This document shows positions 1-8,959 of a stretch of 64,000 nucleotides of DNA, one piece after another (within the stretch, counting starts at the first letter, position 1; every line of letters begins with the position of its first letter). Source of the stretch: Tritrichomonas musculus (Eukaryota > Parabasalia > Tritrichomonadida > Tritrichomonadidae); assembly GCA_039105265.1 (NCBI GenBank), contig JAPFFF010000012.1:5456001-5520000 (forward strand). Direction: 5' to 3'. The translations under genes and the position numbers were made by a program. The notes beneath the pieces were generated by a model. The model searched no databases. It was given only the letters and a program-made list of their open reading frames with translations, and was not told where the DNA came from.

Positions 1-793
1 AAAATTGTCTATGAAATTTTTGATTCATACTTCCAACAAGAAAAATCAAAAGAAAACCAAAATCAAGAGATATTTGAACAACTAAAACAAAAGGAAAATG
101 TCGACATTGTTATGCATTTTCTGCTTCAAGTTGAATATGAAGACTACACTGAAGAAATGAAAGAATACATTGCAAACAATCTTTCTGATGAAATTGTCGA
201 TAATGAACTCAGCCAGATCATCACCCTGCTCAGAAAATTGATTCTGAATTCAAAATCATCAAAAGAAAAAGGCATAACTGAAGTTGAATATCAAAGTGAT
301 GAGCTCGATGGAATCATTTCACATATGAAAAAGACGATAGGTGAAGATTTGATTGAAAAAGGTGAACTGAAAATCACATCTGGACATCCAGTCTATGCAG
401 GCGCTCTTGAAAATATCATCAAATACGACAAAGACCACATTGATCAATACTTTCGAAATAACGATGGTTCTAGATTGATGGATTCAATTCGATTTTGGAA
501 AAAGAAAAATTAATTTGACATCTTACACAATAAGATCAAGTCCAGAGAGCGTATATCATCCAAAAACATGGCGAGTTTTAGGCTCAGATGATGGAGAAAA
601 GTGGGATATTCTTGATCGACAAACCAACAATTCCAGTTTAAATGCTAATAGCATTAAGCAGCGTTTTAAATGTGACCAAAACCACAGTTATTATCGATTT
701 ATAAGATATATTCAAGATGACTCATGGTATGGCAATCGTGAATATTGCATTGGGTTTTCATGCATTGAATTCTTTGGATCTATTAAAGCATAG
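1..793 (+). pseudogene. BTB-like / F5/8 type C protein, 5' partial and frameshifted
   Basis: The reading frame is open from base 1 with no start in the window, so the gene begins upstream. Its first part (1-513) is a helical middle region like that of the intact paralogue at 2930-4231. It ends prematurely at the TAA of 511-513. The C-terminal discoidin-like (F5/8 type C) domain continues in the +2 frame: W-I-Q-F-D-F-G begins at 479, then the conserved TSYTIRSS, W-R-V-L-G-S-D-D-G and YRFIRYIQDDSW motifs run to the TAG at 791-793. One extra base near 475-479 would explain the break. F5/8C domains usually bind sugars or lipids; no function is established for this family. It is either a recent pseudogene or a base-calling error. 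Confidence 0.75.
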
Positions 794-1184
794 TATCTTT
801 CATTTTTCAATCCGACATTTACTTTTCTTGATAATAAATTTGATTTAATTTTAATAAATTATTCAATTTTATAAATCAACTTTGCTATTTAATCTTTAAA
901 ACAAAACAATAAAGATAATAAGCATCAAATCCATACCGTTAAATTTATAAAACGCATAATTTTTATATATATATTTTAAACTAATTGATCTTAAATAACA
1001 ATAAAATAAGTAATCTTTTTCAATTAAATGAGGCAAAACTATGAATTATGAAAGGCTACTCAAAAAATAATGAAAAATGACAATATATTACATAAGAATT
1101 CATAACAATAATATCAAACTTTTGAATAACAAAAAACTTTCGGAATCATTCAATATAAGGATCTTCAGTATTCTCGATGGTGAT
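794..1184. other. AT-rich intergenic region
   Basis: This stretch is very A+T-rich with no open frame of note and no recognisable RNA gene. It holds the 3' flank of the F5/8C gene. I see nothing else in it. Confidence 0.5.
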
Positions 1185-1430
1185 TTATGTATTTATTGAT
1201 AATTCCTGCTGATCAACACTATCATCGGTTTCATCAATGAAAATAATTTTATTATAATAAATTCGATGTACAACCACCAAAAAAATAACCGTTAAAATAG
1301 CCGTCGCTACTATTGAAACAAAAATCACAATAAAATTCTTAAATTTGCTTTTCTTCACATTTGTGACTAGAATTGTCTGCAATGGCGATTGTGATGGAGC
1401 TATTAATGTGGTTTTAACGGTTGTGGTCAA
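1185..1430 (-). pseudogene. ATG-less fragment with one transmembrane segment
   Basis: The minus-strand frame encodes a Thr/Ser-rich stretch, then a strong hydrophobic segment (FIVIFVSIVATAILTVIFLVVV), then an acidic tail (IDETDDSVDQQ). That is the layout of the C-terminal end of a type I surface protein. The frame contains no ATG: it runs back from a TTG at 1428-1430 to a stop at 1464-1466. I therefore read it as the leftover 3' end of a membrane protein rather than a gene. A separate, similar tail fragment lies at 61320-61475. Confidence 0.4.
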
Positions 1431-1908
1431 TAAAATTGTACTTGATAAAATAAGTGGTTGGCTTTAATAGCGTTCCAAAAGTAAATCCTTGATTTTTCAA
1501 ACAATATGAACTCTTTTATCAATTTTTTGAGATAACATTCAATTTTTGATTTGAAACTATTATTTATCAAATTTTAAAAATATCTCTTTTATTCCAGTAA
1601 AAAGAATAAATTTAATTTATCTTTTATTATTTTCATTATATATATTTATTAATTATTAAAAGCTTTTTTCATTTCCTTCATGCTCTTATTTAATCTAAAT
1701 TTAACCTTCATATTCTAATGGGAAGAATTCAGCTTCATTTCAAAGAATCATACATGTTTACACTTTTTTAATATAATTATAATTTTATAATTTAAGAAAT
1801 AAAAATAATGATATAAAATTTAAATTCTATTTTCAAGAATAACAAAACATCATTTTATCTTAAGAAATTGCTTTACATTCTAGAAATATATCTTTATTTT
1901 AATTTTTA

Positions 1909-2077
1909 AAAATGCGACAAAACTCATTTGGTCCAAATGATTTTGATGTTTTTACACCTAAAAAAGGATATCACTATAAATTACATTTTTTCATAGTGAC
2001 ATCCTTTTTTAGGTGTAAAAACATCTATAAAAAGAAATCCTTTTTCTTTGAAATTAAAATAAGTTTTGTCGCATTTT
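1909..2077. repeat. Foldback (hairpin) sequence
   Basis: The inner arms at 1945-1977 and 1993-2025 pair over 33 bp with one mismatch around a 15-nt loop. An outer pair (1909-1924 with 2062-2077, AAAATGCGACAAAACT) matches perfectly over 16 bp. The two pairs make a long imperfect hairpin. A short open frame through it is a by-product of the palindrome. Confidence 0.7.
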
Positions 2078-2078
2078 C

Positions 2079-2223
2079 ACGATTTTTTTGGTTAAATTTA
2101 TTAACATAGTAAGTCAAATTTCACCTTAAGATGGAGGTTTTTTCTATCTATGAGTGAAATTTCATGAGCTACTCATGGATAGAAAAAACATTCAAAAAGT
2201 GGTGTAGAAAAAAACGATTGTCC
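2079..2223. repeat. 145-bp dispersed repeat, copy 1 (second copy at 51830-51965)
   Basis: The segment from ACGATTTTTTTGGTTA to AACGATTGTCC is clearly homologous to 51830-51965. Both share TTTCACCTTAAGATGG and the terminal AAAAAGTGG-GTAG block. At 51.8 kb the same sequence is the right end of an element with an inverted partner at 51557-51592. Copy 1 appears to be an end fragment of that family, sitting directly against a kinase-like coding fragment. Confidence 0.65.
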
Positions 2224-2410
2224 GATGAGGAATTTTGGCCTGAACAAAATGATGATGTTCAAAAATCATTGAGATCCTTGATTGAAAGATGCTGGTTTGG
2301 CGATACTGATGAAAATCCAATATTTGAAGAAATTTATAAAAAAATTGCTTTTGATAAGAATTATTTTCTTGACAATCACTCAAAATTCTCAAAACCCAAA
2401 ATGAAAAAAT
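2224..2410 (+). pseudogene. TKL-kinase C-terminal fragment
   Basis: Immediately after the dispersed repeat the frame encodes residues that match the last helices of trichomonad TKL kinases: SLIERCW, a short acidic stretch in place of the usual D-P-E-K-R-P, then IFEEI. A tail reading F-D-K-N-Y-F-L-D-N follows. The same arrangement ends each kinase domain of the gene at 32539-36681. Everything upstream of this point in the kinase is missing. The ATG-initiated frame at 2164 begins inside the repeat and is therefore chimeric. Confidence 0.6.
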
Positions 2411-2929
2411 TGAATATTTTTCTTTTAGCTCTTGTCATAAATATAATCTACCCACTATTTTTTTGTGCTAGTAATGAACATTTTTATTTCTTAAATTATA
2501 AAATTATAATTATATTAAAAAAGTGTAAACATGTATAAATTACATTTTTTCATAGTGACAATCAAGCCAGATCTTTTTTGTGCTAGTAATGAACATCTAT
2601 AAAAAGAAATATCACCAATTAAAGTTATAAAAGAAGTAATTCTAGCACAATCTTTTATTTTTGCTATTTATTCTTCTGTGACTTCAATTAGAAGTTCTGT
2701 TCTTTTTAGTTATTCATCAATGATATACATCACAATTCTTTCTTTTGAAATTTCAGTTAGGTGGAATGTTTTCCAATGATATTCATCATTGATAAAAAAC
2801 ACTTCTGCTTTCAATTGCAAAAATCTGTTTTATTGTCAGAATTGTTTTTTTTTTTTAAAAAAAAACTAAACTTTTTCAAATAAAAAAATTGAGAAGAAAA
2901 ATTTTCCACTTTTAAAAAAAAACTTATTG

Positions 2930-4231
2930 ATGAATCGATCTCCTCAAATACAACTTAAAACTTCTGCCATTTTGAATGTTCCTCTTCAATGCTATGGTGA
3001 GGATTTCATATTTGTGGTCAACGGAAAAGAATATAAAACTCAGAGACTTATTGCTGATCTTCTATCAAAAAAAATAAGTCATCTTCATTCCATAGATCCC
3101 ACAATTTACGAATATACTATTAATACTGATGAAAAAGGCGATTTTTCATATATTCTTAATCTTATTAATTTCACTAAAAATAATGTACCAGAAAGCGAAA
3201 TTCCATTTTTAATTGAAGCTGTGAACATCCTCGAAAATGATTCAATCGATATAATTCAGGAAGAAGAAACTACAGAAATAACTTTAAATAATGTATTTGA
3301 CAAAATTCAAAAACATGAGTGCTATTCAAAATACTATTCAAAAAGTTTACATAAAGAAATTGAATTCATTTCATCACATTTCTCAGAGATCGATGAACGA
3401 GGAAAAGAAAAATTGAGCAAACTGAAATTGAGTACTCTCATACAAATATTTGAAAGCAAAAATCTCAAATTGAAAGACGAGGACCAACTTTTTGAGATAG
3501 TTAACGAACTTTATTCAAAAGATTCTCAATATTCAATACTATATGAAACAGTTGACTTTTTGAATGTTTCAACTGAATGTATTTGTGAATTCACCTCTCA
3601 ATTTGATGTGAATGATTTGACACATCAAATATGGGACAAAATATGTGAACGATTAAAACAAACACAAAATGCAAATAAGCCAAAATCTGACCATAGATAT
3701 ATTAACACAGCATTCAATTATTCAGAAGATCAACCGTTTTCAGGAATCATTAATCATCTTATGAAACAAACTAATAACAACATTTCAAATGAAATCAGCT
3801 TGACTGCTTCATCTTATTTTGATCAAAGTGAGAAATATAACATAAAAAATATTGCACTGTTCGATGAACCAGAAAAAGGATTTTCAACTGATGGTTCATC
3901 ATTGGGCTGGTTATGCATTGATTTCATTAAGCACAAAGTAATTCCATCCTATTACACAATCAAATCAATTGGCAGGTACTTTTCTGGTGAACAATTTTCA
4001 TTAAGAAGTTGGGTTGTTGAAGTATCTAACGACAATGGTTCATGGGAAATTATTGATGAAGTGAAAAACAACTCACAACTCAAAGGAAACTTGCTAGTTC
4101 ATACATTTAAAATACAAAAGCCACCAACAAAAGCAATGAGATGTTTTAGGATTCGTTCTACTGATAAAGATTGGGGCAATTATAATTATCTATGCCTCAA
4201 CTCACTTGAAATATTTGGCTCTCTTATATAA
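2930..4231 (+). CDS. BTB-like / F5/8 type C domain protein
   Basis: This is a complete 433-residue protein; the first ATG in frame is at 2930. Residues about 25-115 form a BTB/POZ-like domain (FIFVVNGKEYKTQRLIADLL, then HSIDPTIYEY). Residues about 130-240 are helical, resembling a BACK-type spacer. Residues about 283-432 form an F5/8 type C (discoidin-like) domain with IDFIKHKVIPSYYTIKS, SLRSWVVEVSNDNGSW and FRIRSTDKDW. BTB folds usually mediate dimerisation and F5/8C folds ligand binding. There is no signal peptide or membrane segment, so it is probably cytoplasmic. The stop is TAA followed by AAA. It is the only intact member of three paralogues in this window. Confidence 0.85.
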   Translation: MNRSPQIQLKTSAILNVPLQCYGEDFIFVVNGKEYKTQRLIADLLSKKISHLHSIDPTIYEYTINTDEKGDFSYILNLINFTKNNVPESEIPFLIEAVNILENDSIDIIQEEETTEITLNNVFDKIQKHECYSKYYSKSLHKEIEFISSHFSEIDERGKEKLSKLKLSTLIQIFESKNLKLKDEDQLFEIVNELYSKDSQYSILYETVDFLNVSTECICEFTSQFDVNDLTHQIWDKICERLKQTQNANKPKSDHRYINTAFNYSEDQPFSGIINHLMKQTNNNISNEISLTASSYFDQSEKYNIKNIALFDEPEKGFSTDGSSLGWLCIDFIKHKVIPSYYTIKSIGRYFSGEQFSLRSWVVEVSNDNGSWEIIDEVKNNSQLKGNLLVHTFKIQKPPTKAMRCFRIRSTDKDWGNYNYLCLNSLEIFGSLI

Positions 4232-5060
4232 AAAGTAAATTCTTACACAATAAATAATGCCAATTTTTTTTTTTCCTCTATTCGTCAATTATGCGGTTAT
4301 CTATTTGACATTTGTATTCTGAATTCCTTTAATTAATTTTATTTTCAGATTCAGAGAAAATCCATTTGAAAACATTTCTCTCTCATCACTCAAATGACGA
4401 ATCATAACTGACATAAATCACAGTTAACAATAAATCTAAGGACAAAAATATTTGATCGAAGAAAAAATCATTTTTAAAAAGTATACTTAAAAAAAAAAAC
4501 GTATGAATGAATCAAGTATAAAAAAGAGTAAAGACAATTTGTATAATTACTCTTCCTGAGATATCATATGATATCTTGATGATGACAAAAAGATTGGGAT
4601 ATATTAATTATAACAAATTAAAATAATTCAAACGAAAATTAAAACAAAATATCAAAAACAATTAGCTCATTTTTGCATGAATTATAAAACTTCAAAATGA
4701 TGTTTCTTTTTTATCATGCAAATGAATTTAAATATTACGAAATGAATATTTGATAAATGAATATATTCAGTGACTTAGAATCCCAATTTTAGGCATTTGG
4801 AAAATGAACTATAAATTTCTTCAAATAAGTATTCAAATTTGAGGCAACTCATTGAATGAGGCAACTCTGAAATTGAAACTAGATTCTAAACTCATGTACA
4901 TTGATTAATTATATAAATTATAGTTATTAAAATGAGCTAATAGTTGAAAAATATTATCTTTTGATAAAATATTCTTTTTATCATAGAAAGTTAACCCTTT
5001 TTCCGATCATTTTTCTATTCTTTTCATTTCTGCAATTTTTTAATTGAAATATTCAATATT
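4232..5060. other. AT-rich intergenic region
   Basis: No gene is visible. There is a perfect 18-bp palindrome, AGATATCATATGATATCT, at 4559-4576, and runs of A and T. The promoter of the downstream hexosaminidase must lie at its right end, where TCAATATT sits just before the ATG. Confidence 0.45.
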
Positions 5061-6665
5061 ATGAATGAACGTAACTTTTTAAATAAGCATTTATTAAAAA
5101 TAAACTATTGGAAATTTGATTTCAACAATCATCATATTATTTTAGGCTCAATGTGTCCTGTAATTGTCCCAAAGCCAAATGAAATAAAAATTAACCAGGG
5201 AAACTTTACATTGACAGATAATTTTACTATCTATTTAGATCCAAAGTTAGATTTAACAAATGTCAAAGACTTTATTACAGAACATTTTCTCCCTCCAACC
5301 GGTTTTCATTTCCAAGTTGAAACCTCAAACCAAGGAAATGCAAAACTTTGCTTTATTCACAAAGAAAATATTCCTCGAGAAGGATATGAGCTTGAACTCA
5401 CCAGCGACAAACTCACTGTTCATGCCTCATCGGTCTCTGGACATTTTTATGGCCTAATTACATTTATGCAACTTCTTCCTCCAGAAATATTTTCCAATGA
5501 AAAATCAAATTCCATCACATGGCAAGCCCCATGTGTTTCTATCAAAGACAGTCCCCAATACGAATGGAGAGGCATGCATCTTGACTGTTCCCGCCACTTT
5601 TTCAATGTTGATGAATGTAAGAAATATATCTATTGGATGTCACTCCACAAGCTTAACACATTCCACTGGCATATCACTGATGATCAAGGCTGGCGTTTTG
5701 AAAGCAAGAAATATCCCAAATTGACAGAAATTGGCTCATCAAGAATAGAACAAGATGGCTCAAAATACGGACCTTATTATTTCACACAAGAACAAATGAA
5801 AGACGTTGTTGCCTATGCCAAAAAGTTGTGCATAACAGTAGTTCCAGAGATAGAGATGCCCGGGCATTCATGCGCAGCTCTTGCTGCATATCCAGAGCTC
5901 TCATGCGGCATTGATCTTCCAATAGCGGTTGAGAATCAATGGGGAATATTCAAGCCAAATTATTGCCTTGGAAATGAGAAGACCATTCAATTTTTGAAGG
6001 ACATTTTGGCCGAGACAATGGAAATATTTGACTCTGAATATATTCACATCGGAGGCGATGAAGTTCTTCCTGATTATTGGCTTAAATGCCCCAAGTGTCA
6101 GGCTGTTTGGAAGCGTGAGAATATCAAGAACCCAATGGACTATCAATGCTGGTTCAACCGCCAAATCGCAGCCTTCATCAACGAGCACGGAAGGAAGATG
6201 ATCGGATGGGATGAAATCATGGAAGAGAAGTTGCCTAAAAATAACGCAATCATGGCTTGGAATTCGGCCCAAACAGGCGCAGAGGCTGTAGCTTTGGGCT
6301 ACCACGTCGTGCTCACTCCAAACGAATGCTTCTACTTCGATCATTGCCAATTCGCAAAGAACGACAATTACACGTACATCGGCGGAATGGCTACTTTGGA
6401 GAACGTTTACAATTTCGATCCGGTAAGCAGAGTGAGCGACAGAAACTTGATTATCGGCGTGCAGGCAAACTGCTGGAGTGAGAGAATCTTCGGTTTCGAA
6501 GACTGCCAGTGGAAGGTGTTCCCAAGGCTGTGCGCTCTCTCTGAGGTGGGCTGGACAAAACCTGATCAGAAGAATTTTACTTCTTTTGACGAAGGCTTGA
6601 ATAAAGTTCACTTCAAGCGCTTGCAATTGATGCATATTAATTACGCTCACGAATCTAAAATTTGA
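5061..6665 (+). CDS. Beta-N-acetylhexosaminidase, GH20 family
   Basis: This 534-residue enzyme should release terminal GlcNAc/GalNAc from glycoconjugates by substrate-assisted catalysis. Residues about 35-155 are the GH20b-like N-terminal domain (REGYELELTSDKLTVHAS). From about 165 the catalytic barrel shows WRGMHLDCSRHFF, KLNTFHWHITDDQGWRFE and PEIEMPGH. IHIGGDEV carries the catalytic Asp333-Glu334 pair. Late motifs IGWDEI, MAWNS and GVQANCWSE complete the active site. No signal peptide is visible. The first 30 residues are not family-like, and a second in-frame ATG at residue 31 (MCPVIVPKP) may be the true start. The 3' half is richer in G+C than the surrounding DNA. Confidence 0.93.
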   Translation: MNERNFLNKHLLKINYWKFDFNNHHIILGSMCPVIVPKPNEIKINQGNFTLTDNFTIYLDPKLDLTNVKDFITEHFLPPTGFHFQVETSNQGNAKLCFIHKENIPREGYELELTSDKLTVHASSVSGHFYGLITFMQLLPPEIFSNEKSNSITWQAPCVSIKDSPQYEWRGMHLDCSRHFFNVDECKKYIYWMSLHKLNTFHWHITDDQGWRFESKKYPKLTEIGSSRIEQDGSKYGPYYFTQEQMKDVVAYAKKLCITVVPEIEMPGHSCAALAAYPELSCGIDLPIAVENQWGIFKPNYCLGNEKTIQFLKDILAETMEIFDSEYIHIGGDEVLPDYWLKCPKCQAVWKRENIKNPMDYQCWFNRQIAAFINEHGRKMIGWDEIMEEKLPKNNAIMAWNSAQTGAEAVALGYHVVLTPNECFYFDHCQFAKNDNYTYIGGMATLENVYNFDPVSRVSDRNLIIGVQANCWSERIFGFEDCQWKVFPRLCALSEVGWTKPDQKNFTSFDEGLNKVHFKRLQLMHINYAHESKI

Positions 6666-6721
6666 AGTAAAAGTGGCATTATTTTATTATATTTATTTTA
6701 TTTGAAAAAAATAAATGAAGA

Positions 6722-6818
6722 AACTTTTTGAATGCAATGACCTTCAAAAAGTTACTTCGATTTTTCTTTTATTGAATGCTTGATAACTTTTTGAGTGTTT
6801 TACATAACTCAAAAAGTT
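6722..6818. terminator. Two tandem hairpins after the hexosaminidase gene
   Basis: AACTTTTTGAA (6722-6732) pairs with TTCAAAAAGTT (6743-6753). AACTTTTTGAG (6785-6795) pairs with CTCAAAAAGTT (6808-6818). Both have 11-bp stems and short loops. They lie 57-153 bases past the stop codon. A role in 3'-end formation is inference; the structures are seen directly. Confidence 0.4.
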
Positions 6819-7455
6819 GTACCTATTTAATTTTTTTTTTAAAACAGGGAAACTTTTTCTGAATAAAATATATAAACTATGCAAAAAATGATTGAATAGT
6901 TCTATACCAACTTTTTATTAACACAAAAAATTAAATGATTATTAATGACATGTGATGTGAAAAGTAGGGCAAAAATATATTTTTGAAGATTTAGTTTTTA
7001 TAGGAACAATTAATCTTTAAATATTTTGCCAAATTATTTAGACCAGCCAATCTATATAAGTGGCTGTATAATGGGGAAACCAAAGTTCTTATCAAGATAT
7101 ATTACATATAATTTTTTTTCTAAATTTAATATATGAAAAATAACTCAGTAACCTGCACATGACATATTTAATCAATATAATAATCAATTTCACTCATTCC
7201 TATTTTGAAAACTCATAAAAAACAAGATTTCAAATTGATACTTTTACGGTAATATTACAAAGATTTCTTGTTTTGTAAATGTTTTGAGAAATTTGTCTGG
7301 CATTTGGTTCTATTTTAGGTCAAACACGTATATTATATACATTTTCGTAGGATTTTTTAGTATGAAATACCTAGTATATATTATAAATTGAATGAAGATT
7401 TTGGAGAAAAAAATTTTCTTTCAAAAAGTTTAAAATTTTCATAGCTGTTAATAAA
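6819..7455. other. AT-rich intergenic region
   Basis: No gene or RNA is recognised. It contains scattered AACTTTTTGAA-like words (for example near 6848 and 7425) and the upstream region of the next F5/8C gene. Confidence 0.4.
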
Positions 7456-8794
7456 ATGTTTACTTTAGGTCTTCAAAATCTTCAAAATATTCATTTTGAC
7501 CAATATGAAAAAGATTTTGTTTTTCTGGTCAATGGCAAGCGTTATGAAACATCTCGTTTTGTAGCAGATCTTCTCTCACCAATAATTCGAAAACTTCATT
7601 ATACCGATCAAACGCAAAACGAATTTTGTATTGAAAGCAAACATCATTTAGGAGAAGATTATTTTGAAGAATTTTTAAAATTCGTTAATTTTGAGCCTAA
7701 AACGATTGAGAGCTCACAAATTTGTATTTATTCAGAATATTTCAATGCGTTAGGCAACTTTGAATGAATATGTCAAACTTCAGCAAGTGATGATCGAAGA
7801 ATTCACTCTTGATAATATTTTTGCACAACTTCAAGCGATCAGCCAGATAATCAGTAAAGAAAACCAAAGTGAAAGTGTCACTGAAATTTTCAAAGAAATG
7901 ATTGAGTTTTGCAGCGAAAATTTTGAAGAACTTGATAAAGATAAATTGAAAGAATTGGATTCATTCATTGTTGAAGAAATTCTTGCCAATCCAAAATTGA
8001 GAGTAAATAAAGAAGAAACAGTTTTAAATTTCGTTTTAAAAATGTATGAAAAACAAAGTTGCCTCTTTCAATACGTTTTGGTTCAAAATTTGAGTTTAGA
8101 AGGACTTCGCGCTTTCATTGATGCAGTTCAATTGTCAGACATCAACATCAAAACTTGGCACAACATTTGTGAAAGACTTTTTTCAGAACACGAAGAAACA
8201 AATGAACGATACATAAAGCAAGAACAAAACGGAAATATCATAACATTTGAATGCAGTCAAGATAAAGAAACATTCGATGGAATCATGAAGTACTTAGCGA
8301 ATCAAACAGGTGGGAACATTCACAATAATGGAACAATTAAAATCACATCTAACTCAATAAATACAAGCAACCAAAATCCACAAAATTCAGTTGATTTCGA
8401 CAACAGTGAAAATAATTATTGCTCCAAGGATTTAAGTGATTCGCACATTTGCTTTGATTTTAAAAATAGGAGCGTTCAGCTATCTAATTATGCTATAAAG
8501 TCACGCACAAATGGTTCTTCTTCGGATTACACCAGTCTGAAGAGTTGGGTCATTGAAGCATCAAATGACAACACAAATTGGATTGAACTTGATCGTCGTG
8601 ATAATGATAAATCATTGAATGGGCGTGGTTTTACTAAAACTTTCACTGTTAAAAATCCACAAACTGCTTTTTATCGTTTTATTCGCCTCCGTCAAACAGG
8701 AAAAAGCTGGTATGGTGGTGATGATAAGTCGTATCATTTCGGCATTACGTTCATTGAATTTTATGGCAAACTTCAAGAGCCAGCTAAAAAGTAA
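7456..8794 (+). pseudogene. BTB-like / F5/8 type C protein, frameshifted
   Basis: A paralogue of the gene at 2930-4231. The ATG at 7456 opens a BTB-like domain (DFVFLVNGKRYETSRFVADL) that stops at 7765-7767. The rest of the protein continues from about 7757 in the +1 frame (NEYVKLQQVMIEEFTLDN) through the helical spacer to a full F5/8C domain ending FIEFYGKLQEPAKK at 8794. Removing one base near 7755-7760 would restore a protein of about 445 residues. The stop is TAA followed by AA. Domain content beyond the break is well preserved, so the lesion is recent or an assembly error. Confidence 0.8.
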
Positions 8795-8959
8795 AATGCA
8801 ATAAAAAAAAAAAAAAAATAGTTGATTATTATATTATTAAAAACTTTTTAAAATAAATAAATAAAAAAAACTGTTAAATAAATAAAAAGATACTATTTTT
8901 TTTTTCCATGGTTTTGAATAAATATTAACAAAATAAAATAAAATAAAAAAAAAAATCAA
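8795..8959. other. Short convergent intergenic spacer
   Basis: This 165-bp A/T-rich spacer separates two convergent genes, the F5/8C gene on plus and the CFAP47-like gene on minus. Long A and T runs probably serve 3'-end formation on both strands. Confidence 0.4.

Larger units (their letters stand above)
1751..2535. mobile_element. MITE-like element with 56-bp perfect terminal inverted repeats
   Basis: Bases 1751-1806 and 2480-2535 are a perfect 56-bp inverted repeat, each end beginning with TACATGTTTACAC. If the leading TA is taken as the target duplication, the element is TA-flanked as in Tc1/mariner-related MITEs. It carries no transposase. Inside lie a separate foldback sequence (1909-2077), a 145-bp repeat also found near 51.8 kb (2079-2223) and a kinase fragment (2224-2410). 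The interior therefore looks like nested or captured DNA. The arms are seen directly; the mobile nature is inference. Confidence 0.6.
1978..2614. repeat. Direct repeat pair straddling the right end of the MITE-like element
   Basis: AAATTACATTTTTTCATAG at 1978-1996 recurs at 2537-2555, followed in both by GTGACA. The motif ACATCTATAAAAAGAAAT then recurs about 20-35 bp later in each copy (from about 2021 and 2594). A further direct repeat, TGTGCTAGTAATGAACAT, lies near 2463 and 2579. These duplications suggest repeated insertion or gene conversion in this block. Confidence 0.55.

Noticed and set aside
1912-2109. 65-codon plus-strand frame
   Set aside because: It runs through the foldback palindrome and has no domain or coding-like composition.
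4559-4576. Perfect palindrome AGATATCATATGATATCT
   Set aside because: It is short and expected occasionally in DNA of this composition, with no supporting context.
5901-6650. 249-codon minus-strand open frame
   Set aside because: It is antisense to the catalytic half of the GH20 hexosaminidase, which has a full set of family motifs. The antisense translation has no recognisable domain.
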